Below, piece by piece: positions 1 through 4,889 of a stretch of 5,380 nucleotides of DNA. The stretch lies in assembly GCA_019419895.1 (NCBI GenBank), contig JAHZIE010000060.1, positions 1 through 5,380 of the forward strand, in the 5' to 3' direction. Every line of letters starts with the position of its first letter. The first letter of the stretch is position 1. The notes below the pieces were generated by a model, which was not told the DNA's origin, made no database searches, and saw only the letters and a program-made list of their open reading frames with translations. The position numbers and the translations under genes are program-made. Source of the DNA: Clostridiales bacterium (GTDB taxonomy: Bacteria; Bacillota; Clostridia; Oscillospirales; Acutalibacteraceae).

Positions 1-58
1 CACCGGAAACCGCATGGTTACTGGGTGCCAGTAATTTCGGTCACCAAAGACAGATTAT

Positions 59-90
59 GTGTCCGATTTTACTGTCGGGCACATTTTTCT
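59..90 (+). terminator. Rho-independent terminator, first hairpin of leader copy 1
   Basis: An 8-bp stem, GTGTCCGA paired with TCGGGCAC and containing one G-T wobble, has the loop TTTTACTG and is followed by ATTTTTCTT. The same loop with a differently sequenced but fully paired stem occurs at 2581-2612. It probably ends a transcript from a gene lying left of the window; the first 58 bases are too short to identify that gene. Confidence 0.6.
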
Positions 91-196
91 TAGGTTTTAT
101 GCGGGTTTGCGGGCTTTTTGAAGTCCAATAAAAAAATGGTTTTCCATAGATCCATTTTCCATAAAATGGAAAATAAAGACTTTTTATGAGCAGATG

Positions 197-245
197 CGGG
201 GTTTCCGCCTGATTTTTCAGGCTGGAAACTCCGTTTTTTATTTTT
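197..245 (+). terminator. Long T-tract hairpin inside leader copy 1 (terminator or attenuator)
   Basis: The outer stem CGGGGTTTCC (197-206) pairs with GGAAACTCCG (224-233). The inner stem GCCTGA pairs with TCAGGC around a TTTT loop, with a single bulged T at 223. The 16-bp stem is followed at once by TTTTTTATTTTT. It lies about 140 bases upstream of the toxin start codon, so if transcription begins upstream of it, it would attenuate toxin expression. If the promoter lies after it, it simply insulates the toxin from read-through. Confidence 0.65.
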
Positions 246-384
246 CCGCGATAGGTTTCCAACCGTCCAAATGTAAATAATTTATAGCATTTCAGAAAGT
301 TGCCTAAAACAGAGCAATTTTTCACCGGTTTCCCCTATTTGTGGAGGGGCTTTTGTCTTTACCGCAAAATAGAGGAGTGTTAAA

Positions 385-981
385 ATGTATGTAAAAAAGA
401 TGTGTGGATATGTCATTTCAGCGGATATGTCCTGTGCCTTGACCAAAGGTCTGCTGGATTTCTATTCGCCGCCCACACAGGAAAGCCGGAATTATAAAAA
501 CTGGATTGCGGTTCTGGATCTAAAGACCTGTATGGAATGCCGGTCCCGCCATGGTCAAATCTACTGGATAAATGAGACGCCGGACAAAAAGCCGCCGATT
601 CATCCAAACTGCCGGTGTGAGATAAAGCTGATGAGAGTGGTAGTGGCCGGATATGGAACAAAGGACGGGCAAAACGGCGCCGATTACTGGATGAAGCATT
701 TTGAGGACTTGCCGGAGTACTATATCACCAGAGACGAACTATTATCTTTAGGTTGGAAAAAAGGAAAACCGCCCGCAAAATTCGCGCCGGGTAAAATGGC
801 TACTATGGGAATTTACAAAAATCGAAACGGACATTTGCCACAGATTCCCGGAAGAGTCTGGTATGAGGCGGATATTAACTATTACAATGGCAGACGGAAC
901 GGCCACCGTCTGTTATGGTCAAACGATGGGTTGCTGTTTGTCACCTACGATCATTATGAGACGTTTTTGGAAATCATCTAA
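385..981 (+). CDS. Barnase-type ribonuclease toxin with MuF/minor-head-like N-terminal region
   Basis: A 198-residue protein in two parts. Residues 39-80 (NWIAVLDLKTC...) carry C49xxC52 and HPNCRC at 73-78, a probable metal-binding motif typical of phage MuF/SPP1 gp7-type minor head proteins and of toxins fused to them. Residues about 97-198 align end to end with barnase: GADYW...LP.YYIT, LGW, APGK, EADINY, DHYETF. The catalytic equivalents are E161 (barnase E73), R171 (R83), R175 (R87) and H190 (H102); barnase K27 is replaced by R116. It should therefore cleave RNA. No signal peptide or membrane segment is visible, so export would need another route, or the toxin acts inside the cell. The start at 385 is supported by AGAGGAG at 371-377. 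The stop codon overlaps the ribosome binding site of the barstar gene behind it, so the two are almost certainly co-transcribed. The barnase assignment is firm; the MuF assignment is moderate. Confidence 0.9.
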   Translation: MYVKKMCGYVISADMSCALTKGLLDFYSPPTQESRNYKNWIAVLDLKTCMECRSRHGQIYWINETPDKKPPIHPNCRCEIKLMRVVVAGYGTKDGQNGADYWMKHFEDLPEYYITRDELLSLGWKKGKPPAKFAPGKMATMGIYKNRNGHLPQIPGRVWYEADINYYNGRRNGHRLLWSNDGLLFVTYDHYETFLEII

Positions 982-996
982 AGGAGGTTACGTGCA

Positions 997-1290
997 GTGG
1001 AACAAGAAAAAATTATTACATTAGATTTAACCGGCTGTAAATACTTGGGGGAGATTCACCAGAGAATCAAAAAAGCCTTTGATTTTCCAGACTTTTATGG
1101 AGAAAATTGGGATGCGTTTTGGGATCTTTTGCGAACTGAATGTGACGCAGACAAGATAGTAGTAGGAGGGGGCGATTCTGTACCCAAAGAATTGGGCGCC
1201 AGCGTTCAAACCATGATGGGGATTTTAGAAGAATTTCGGGAACTTTGTGATAAGGATGGCGCCCCCGTAGAGATCGACATACGCAGTTAA
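997..1290 (+). CDS. Barstar-family ribonuclease inhibitor, copy 1 (intact)
   Basis: A 97-residue cytoplasmic immunity protein that would bind and block the active site of the barnase encoded just upstream. The diagnostic stretch is P31-DFYGENWDAFWD-43. It matches barstar's YYGENLDALWD, with D39 and D43 equivalent to barstar D35 and D39, W42 to W38, and E82 at about the position of E76. Translation starts at GTG 997. An AAGGAGG box at 981-987 overlaps the toxin stop codon, and the second copy has ATG at the same place. Of the three copies in the array, this is the one whose key contact residues are all present in an unbroken gene, so it is the likeliest partner of the intact toxin. Confidence 0.93.
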   Translation: MEQEKIITLDLTGCKYLGEIHQRIKKAFDFPDFYGENWDAFWDLLRTECDADKIVVGGGDSVPKELGASVQTMMGILEEFRELCDKDGAPVEIDIRS

Positions 1291-1329
1291 CCACAGGCTT
1301 GAAATTTAGAATTATCCTCTTCGTGATGT

Positions 1330-1483
1330 TTCCAAACCATTCGCCCCTTTCAGGGCGGGTTGGTACAAAGCCGACATCAATTTTTACAGCGGAAAGCGGA
1401 ACAGCCACCGCCTGTTATGTTAAAACGACGGATTCCTGTTTGTCACCTACGAGCATGATGAAACATTTCTGGAAATTATCTAA
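1330..1483 (+). pseudogene. Degenerate barnase 3' stub 1
   Basis: Reading from TGG at 1361 gives WYKADINFYSGKRNSHRLLC, then a TAA stop (1421-1423), then NDGFLFVTYEHDETFLEII and a final TAA. This is clearly the C-terminal 40 or so residues of barnase. It is dead in at least three ways. The general base (barnase E73) is K, a serine codon has become TAA, and one T is missing just before TGG, so the upstream GRV codons (about 1352-1360) lie in another frame. The catalytic His is still present. Similarity upstream of about 1330 is too weak to assign. An AAAGGAGG box overlapping its stop serves the next barstar. Confidence 0.85.
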
Positions 1484-1498
1484 AGGAGGTTATGCGCA

Positions 1499-1792
1499 AT
1501 GGAACAAGAAAAGATTATTACATTAGACTTAACCGGCTGCAAATACCTAGGAGAGCTTCATCAGAGGATTAAAAAAGCATTTGATTTTCCAGACTTTTAT
1601 GGAGAAAACTGGAGCGCATTCTGGGATTTGCTTTGGAACGAGTGTGATGCAAATCGAATTGTCATTTTAGGACTTCAAACACTGCCAGAAGAGTTTGGAT
1701 GGCATATTGATAAAATGCAGGAAATACTTCATCGATTAAAGGAAGACCGAACTCAGTACGGCGAGCAGGTTGAGATCGAAATACGCAGTTAA
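1499..1792 (+). CDS. Barstar-family inhibitor, copy 2 (D35 equivalent replaced by Ser)
   Basis: A 97-residue barstar paralogue with ATG at 1499 and an ideal AAAGGAGG box at 1482-1489. Residues 1-45 are almost identical to copy 1. The exceptions are I20L and, strikingly, D39S: the residue matching barstar D35, a main contact with the barnase active site, is Ser here. W42 and D43 (barstar W38 and D39) are kept. Residues 46-93 are strongly diverged from copy 1, while the C-terminal IEIRS is shared. It is intact and well supplied for translation, so it may be an immunity protein for a different barnase variant made by competitors, or a decaying duplicate. Its adjacent upstream toxin is only a stub. 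Confidence 0.9.
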   Translation: MEQEKIITLDLTGCKYLGELHQRIKKAFDFPDFYGENWSAFWDLLWNECDANRIVILGLQTLPEEFGWHIDKMQEILHRLKEDRTQYGEQVEIEIRS

Positions 1793-1831
1793 CCACAAGC
1801 TTAAGATTTACGATTATCCTCTTCGTGAGGT

Positions 1832-1991
1832 GTCCAAACCATTCGCCCCTTCCAGGGCGGGTTGGTACAAAGACGATATCAATTTTTACAGCGGAAAGCG
1901 GAACAGCCACCGCCTGTTATGTTAAAACGACGGATTCCTGTTTGTCACCTACGAGCATGATGAAACATTTTTGGGAGTCTTCACGCCATGA
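1832..1991 (+). pseudogene. Degenerate barnase 3' stub 2
   Basis: Reading from TGG at 1863 gives WYKDDINFYSGKRNSHRLLC, TAA (1923-1925), then NDGFLFVTYEHDETFLGVFTP ending in TGA at 1989-1991, which overlaps the ATG of the third barstar. It shares with stub 1 the same missing T before TGG, the same E-to-K change and the same in-frame TAA. It is therefore a duplicate of an already dead copy rather than an independent decay. The last codons (LGVFTP instead of LEII) show that its 3' junction to the third barstar has been rearranged, removing the strong ribosome binding site seen before copies 1 and 2. Confidence 0.85.
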
Positions 1992-2280
1992 AAAAAGAAA
2001 AAATTGTCACCCTGGACTTAACCGATTGCAAATACCTGGGAAAGCTTCATCAGAGGATTAAAAAAGCGTTTGATTTTCCAGACTTTTATGAGAAAACTGG
2101 GATGTGTTTTGGGATTTGCTTTGGAGCGAGCGTGATGCAGATAAGGTGATAATAGTAGGAGGAAAGACCGTTGCAAAAGATCCTGTGCCGAGCCTTGAAA
2201 TGATAAATGAAATATTACAGGAGCTGAAGGATGAGCGTGAAAAATATGGAGAGTTAATAGGGATCGACATGCACAATTAA
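1988..2280 (+). pseudogene. Barstar-family inhibitor, copy 3, frameshifted
   Basis: From ATG 1988 the frame reads MKKEKIVTLDLTDCKYLGKL and on to PDFY, then loses one G of the GGA glycine codon at about 2090 compared with copies 1 and 2. It ends early at TGA 2147-2149, about 53 residues. In the other frame the rest of a barstar follows without interruption: GENWDVFWDLLWSERDADKV, continuing to IDMHN and TAA at 2278-2280. Restoring one base gives a 97-residue protein, the same length as its paralogues, with both key Asp residues present. Only a weak GGGAG box (1973-1977) precedes it. The long conserved second half suggests the frameshift is recent, or is a sequencing error. Confidence 0.85.
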
Positions 2281-2320
2281 GGAACTGATTTTAAACGTAT
2301 TTTTTGCTGATTCCGTGTGG

Positions 2321-2575
2321 CATCTAAAGTGTCCATTCCTTCCACATCGGAGCAAAGTTTGCTTTGCTCCGACTTATTTTTTGTTTGTGACATAAAATAA
2401 GCCATCCGCCCGCTCCCCCGCTCCTCCTTTTCGCAAAAATCACCCTCGGATTACCTGTCCATTTGTAAACGCCCTCACGACGGGGCTCTGTCGCTACCAG
2501 CTTTTTGCGGGCTTGAGAGAGTTCAACTTCCGCCGCCAAAATGCCGAAAATATCTTTTTCATTTGCCTCAGATAA
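2321..2575 (-). other. Start-less minus-strand reading frame, possible gene remnant
   Basis: On the minus strand a frame is open from just after a stop codon within the leader-2 hairpin to a stop at about 2321-2323. It reads YLSEANEKDIFGILAAEVEL and continues through RKKLVATEP, YKWTGNPRVIFAKRR and GGWLILCHKQK. There is no ATG; only a TTG at 2539 could start it, and no convincing ribosome binding site precedes that. It runs through the terminator at 2347-2372. I do not recognise the family. It is either the tail of a lost gene or a chance frame. Apart from the terminator, nothing else is visible between 2281 and 2580. Confidence 0.3.
2347..2383 (+). terminator. Strong rho-independent terminator of the toxin-immunity array
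   Basis: A perfect 11-bp stem, TCGGAGCAAAG (2347-2357) with CTTTGCTCCGA (2362-2372), has a TTTG loop and is followed by CTTATTTTTTG. It lies 67 bases after the third barstar and would end a transcript starting at the toxin gene. Confidence 0.85.
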
Positions 2576-2580
2576 GTAAT

Positions 2581-2612
2581 GTGACTGATTTTACTGTCAG
2601 TCACATTTTTTT
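2581..2612 (+). terminator. T-tract hairpin, first element of leader copy 2
   Basis: A perfect 8-bp stem, GTGACTGA with TCAGTCAC, has the loop TTTTACTG and is followed by ATTTTTTT. Compared with the hairpin at 59-82, two base pairs differ on both sides of the stem while pairing is kept. Confidence 0.65.
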
Positions 2613-2706
2613 AATGTTCACACGGGCTTGAGGGCTTTTGGGGGACTAAAAAGGATTGACATCTCATTACTGTCATCCCTGTTTTTAGATACATTTGCAA
2701 AGCAAA

Positions 2707-2757
2707 GCGAAATTTCCGCCTGATTTTTCAGGCTGGAAACTCCGCTTTTTTATTTTT
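2707..2757 (+). terminator. T-tract hairpin inside leader copy 2 (terminator or attenuator)
   Basis: The inner stem GCCTGA/TCAGGC with TTTT loop, then TTTCC/GGAAA and a weaker outer GCG/CGC part with two A-C mismatches, is followed by TTTTTTATTTTTT. It corresponds to the stem at 197-233 in leader copy 1, including the single bulged T. Confidence 0.6.
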
Positions 2758-2883
2758 TCACTATAGCTTTTCATCCGTCCAAATGCAAAATTTTATGAAT
2801 ATTTCAGAAAGTTGCCTAAAACAGAGCAATTTTTGATCGGTTTCTCCCTATTTTTGATGAGTTTTTATTTTTAGGAGGAAGGT

Positions 2884-4281
2884 ATGACAGAAGAAAATTA
2901 TGCTTACAGAACAGGCCCTTTGATTTTAAGAAACCAGTTTAACGGCTCAGGCAGATTTGAGATACCGGTCATTCCCAAAGCCGTATTCTCAGATGACGAA
3001 TTAGAAAATGTATTGTTAATTGGCTTTGACAAGGCGAAAAATGATGATAAAAATTTAGATCGAATCGTCCATTTTTTCCTGTATGATTACAAATTTGAGA
3101 AAATTTGGGAAAGACCAGATGATTATGTAGAAAAGCTGAACGAATATCAGGGTGTGTTGTCACCTGATTTTAGTATGTACCTCGAAATGAACCGAACGAT
3201 GCAGCTATACAATACTTTTCGCAATCGTTGGTGTGGGGCATATCTTGCGAGCAAAGGAATCCGGGTAATTCCTACTGTAAATTGGGGAGATGAAAATTCT
3301 TTTGATTTTTGCTTTGAAGGGATTCCAAAAGGAAGCATTGTTGCGGTTTCTACTTATATGGCGCAGGAGCATAATAATCATTCCGATCAAAAGGATTTCT
3401 TTCTAAAAGGCTATCATGAAATGCTCAAACGGATTGAGCCTGCTAAAATCATCTGTTACAGTGAGCCCTTTCCGGAAATGGAAGGCGATATTATCTATGT
3501 GGATTATGAGCTGAGCAGTTGGAAGTATCAAAATAAACACAAAAAAAGCTTGTATATAAAATATATCAATGGTATGATTACAACAAAGAATACCCAGCAG
3601 ATAAATGAATTTTTTAGACCTGTTTACAAAGGCTCCGGCAGTGCATACGGTGGTAAGTGGAAACCCAAAAAGCCGGGAGACGACCGATATTTGGGCAAGC
3701 CCGGTGAAATAAAAGTTACCTATGATGACCATGGAATGAAAAGATGGACGAAAATAGGAGTGGATGGAAGAGCCGTGAAAGAAAGACACTTTGGCGACCA
3801 TAGGCGCAACGATAAGCATACAGTCCCCCACGACCACATTATATTATGGGATCCAGACAGAGGAAACCCGTTGCCGCAAGGCCCCATCAATTATCTGGAC
3901 GGCGCGCCGGAGTTTAAATATTATCAGGGAGATGGATATGCAATGAGTAAATTTACAGAAATAAAAGAGGTACCTACTTTTGAAGATAATCGCTTTAAAA
4001 CACTCAGCGAATTTAAATGGTGTGTCAATGACGGCGGTGAAGTGGAGTTTGAGTGGAACGGAAATCAATATACAATTTGTCACCCCGACGGCAGAATCAA
4101 TATTGGAGCAGGTTGTTATGAAAAAGATGGAAAATATTATAATATGAATACCCATCAAGAGTATGTCCCGGAAGATGAAATGTGGGGAGATACCGCCGAC
4201 GATATTCTGGATTACAATGTGGGAGGAGATAAGCTCCGAGACGTGGTTACCCAAGTAAAAGTGTGGTCGCGGTCAATTTGA
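2884..4281 (+). CDS. DUF4417-like protein with His-rich toxin-like middle and extra C-terminal domain
   Basis: A 465-residue protein; ATG 2884 is preceded by AGGAGG at 2873-2878. Residues about 12-215 look like DUF4417, a family of unknown function: LRNQFNGSGRFEIPVIPK, VHFFLYDYKFEKIW, LSPDFSMY, NRWCGAYLASKGIRVIPT, FEFCF-like FDFCFEGI, and IICYSEPFPEM. A linker GSGSAYGGKWKPKKP (251-265) leads to residues 270-345, which hold H302xxDH306 and HTVPHDH (312-318), a cluster that could bind metal and resembles C-terminal tips of Firmicute polymorphic toxins. Residues about 354-465 (FKTLSEFKWC, VEFEWNG, DGRINI, GDKLRDVVTQVKV) look like a separate small domain. No signal peptide or transmembrane helix is seen. 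It has its own leader and terminator, so it is a single-gene unit. DUF4417 is fairly secure; the toxin and immunity readings are inference. Confidence 0.8.
   Translation: MTEENYAYRTGPLILRNQFNGSGRFEIPVIPKAVFSDDELENVLLIGFDKAKNDDKNLDRIVHFFLYDYKFEKIWERPDDYVEKLNEYQGVLSPDFSMYLEMNRTMQLYNTFRNRWCGAYLASKGIRVIPTVNWGDENSFDFCFEGIPKGSIVAVSTYMAQEHNNHSDQKDFFLKGYHEMLKRIEPAKIICYSEPFPEMEGDIIYVDYELSSWKYQNKHKKSLYIKYINGMITTKNTQQINEFFRPVYKGSGSAYGGKWKPKKPGDDRYLGKPGEIKVTYDDHGMKRWTKIGVDGRAVKERHFGDHRRNDKHTVPHDHIILWDPDRGNPLPQGPINYLDGAPEFKYYQGDGYAMSKFTEIKEVPTFEDNRFKTLSEFKWCVNDGGEVEFEWNGNQYTICHPDGRINIGAGCYEKDGKYYNMNTHQEYVPEDEMWGDTADDILDYNVGGDKLRDVVTQVKVWSRSI
3943..4281 (+). other. Possible internal start giving a separate 112-residue C-terminal protein
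   Basis: ATG at 3943 (Met354 of the long protein) begins MSKFTEIKEVPTFEDNRFKT at the domain boundary. AGGGAG at 3926-3931 lies 11 bases upstream. The frame is the same as the long gene, so the same DNA could yield the full fusion and a free C-terminal product. I infer an immunity-like role only from its place after a toxin-like tip. It may instead simply be the last domain of the fusion. Confidence 0.35.
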
Positions 4282-4314
4282 TATCCGCTGTTCCAAGCGA
4301 TAAATAATTGGTAA

Positions 4315-4356
4315 AGTAGTCCCGATAATTTTAGACAATCGGGACTACTCTCCTTT
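4315..4356 (+). terminator. Probable terminator after the DUF4417-like gene
   Basis: A perfect 12-bp stem, AGTAGTCCCGAT (4315-4326) with ATCGGGACTACT (4338-4349), has an 11-base loop 33 bases after the stop codon. The tail CTCCTTT is only a weak T tract, so termination may be incomplete. Confidence 0.6.
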
Positions 4357-4518
4357 AGTGACACAATACATAGACAGCCGATCATTGAAATGTAGCATAT
4401 GCCCATTGTTGAGATGAACTATCGCAACAAAGTTAATCAGACTGCTGAAATCTGAGCGCGGCACAACATAATACACAATCTGTTCTTGAATTCCTCCATC
4501 AGAGTATTGATGAGAGCT
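4345..4518 (-). other. Start-less minus-strand reading frame, possible 3' gene fragment
   Basis: On the minus strand a frame of about 55 codons reads HQYSDGGIQEQIVYYVVPRS, then FSSLINFVAIVHLNNGHMLH and FNDRLSMYCVTKGE before TAG at 4345-4347. It is open upstream only to a stop at about 4525-4530 and has no start codon. The residue mix looks protein-like rather than random. I do not recognise the family; it could be the end of a gene cut off by the insertion or rearrangement of the leader-like DNA next to it. Confidence 0.35.
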
Positions 4519-4560
4519 TTTTAGGTTTTATTGAGATTTGAAGGCTTCAAAAAGCCTAAA
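4517..4560 (+). repeat. Short scrap resembling the toxin-gene leader
   Basis: The stretch TTTTTAGGTTTTATTGAGAT and the GGCTT that follows resemble bases 87-120 of leader copy 1 (TCTTAGGTTTTATGCGGGTT...GGGCTTTTTGAAG). It includes a 6-bp hairpin AGGCTT/AAGCCT at 4542-4557. It suggests a third, decayed leader. From 4561 to 4799 I see no gene, RNA or clear repeat. Confidence 0.35.
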
Positions 4561-4799
4561 ACATTTTTCCTCAAAACTGAAAAAGTTGTGAAGGAAATTG
4601 GGAGGCAATAAACCAGCTCCTTCCGTTACCAGCAGTCATTCGAAAAATTCGGACGGACATTTCCCCTCTTTCCTTGAATATACGCTTATTTTCTCTTCAT
4701 AGTTTGAGGGGTCCCCCTTCCTCCCCGCGGCATAGGAGAATAGGGACTAGCAATACAAATTTCTAAAGCTTACGCAGGGAAAAACGGTCAAATATCATA

Positions 4800-4828
4800 T
4801 TGACAATTCATTTTTTTTGCGCTAAAAT
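4800..4828 (+). promoter_or_regulatory. SigA-type promoter of the MarR-family gene
   Basis: TTGACA at 4800-4805 and TAAAAT at 4823-4828 are separated by exactly 17 bases that include a run of eight T. The -35 box is perfect and the -10 box differs from consensus at one base. It lies about 60 bases upstream of the regulator's start codon. Confidence 0.85.
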
Positions 4829-4846
4829 TTGTTTGTTACCGAACAA
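4829..4846 (+). promoter_or_regulatory. Palindromic operator, probably for MarR self-control
   Basis: TTGTTTG-TTAC-CGAACAA is an inverted repeat with 7-base arms and one mismatch, immediately after the -10 box, so it covers the expected transcription start. MarR proteins are dimers that bind such 16-20 bp palindromes and commonly repress their own gene. Binding by this protein is inferred from position. Confidence 0.7.
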
Positions 4847-4889
4847 TATAGAATTGTAGCCCTGCTATCAGAAAGGGGGAATGATTCGA

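Larger units (their letters stand above)
59..345 (+). promoter_or_regulatory. Hairpin-rich leader upstream of barnase toxin gene (leader copy 1)
   Basis: This gene-free stretch is repeated, in diverged form, upstream of the 465-residue gene at 2884. It holds three hairpins in order. The first is GTGTCCGA/TCGGGCAC (59-66 with 75-82) followed by a T tract. The second is TCCATTTT/AAAATGGA (151-158 with 163-170). The third is a long stem at 197-233 followed by TTTTTTATTTTT. After these comes a 34-base block (289-322) that is identical in leader copy 2. The first hairpin looks like a terminator for whatever lies upstream. The rest may be an attenuator, a structured RNA, or promoter DNA. I see no convincing -35/-10 pair in it. 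No known riboswitch class was recognised. Confidence 0.55.
997..2280 (+). repeat. Tandem array of about 500-bp barstar + barnase-stub units
   Basis: Unit 1 is 997-1498 and unit 2 is 1499-1987. Each consists of a barstar gene followed by a degenerate barnase 3' end. The array finishes with a third barstar alone (1988-2280). The two stub segments (about 1281-1483 and 1783-1970) are nearly identical over some 190 bases. The barstar genes are most alike in their first halves. The array probably grew by unequal recombination between these homologous blocks. Confidence 0.8.
2581..2863 (+). promoter_or_regulatory. Hairpin-rich leader upstream of the DUF4417-like gene (leader copy 2)
   Basis: This is a diverged copy of the leader at 59-345 with the same order of elements. 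The first hairpin is GTGACTGA/TCAGTCAC with the loop TTTTACTG (2581-2604) and a T tract. The second is GGATTGACA/TGTCATCC (2653-2661 with 2671-2678). The third carries the same GCCTGA/TCAGGC core and T tract (2707-2757). The 34-base identical block is at 2801-2834. It ends just before the ribosome binding site of the 2884 gene. Its function is unknown; shared control of two toxin-like genes is inferred from position. Confidence 0.55.

Noticed and set aside
1..58. 3' end of an upstream gene (a frame ending at TAA 32-34, before the terminator at 59)
   Set aside because: Only about ten codons are visible and nothing in them is recognisable.
41..325. Minus-strand open frame of 94 codons
   Set aside because: It lies entirely inside the hairpin-rich leader; the corresponding frame in leader copy 2 is interrupted by a stop, and the base pattern is explained by the hairpins.
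1067..1910. Minus-strand open frames at 1067-1408 and 1662-1910
   Set aside because: They mirror the barstar genes and stubs, and resemble each other only because the DNA is repeated.
1299..2061. Plus-strand open frames at 1299-1526 and 1825-2061
   Set aside because: They are frame-shifted readings of the barnase stubs running into the next barstar; the conserved residues are in the other frame.
2085..2149. Programmed frameshift in the third barstar
   Set aside because: No slippery heptamer at the site, and copies 1 and 2 have an ordinary GGA codon there; simple deletion explains it.
997..2280. CRISPR-like array
   Set aside because: The repeats are about 500-bp gene units, not short spaced repeats.
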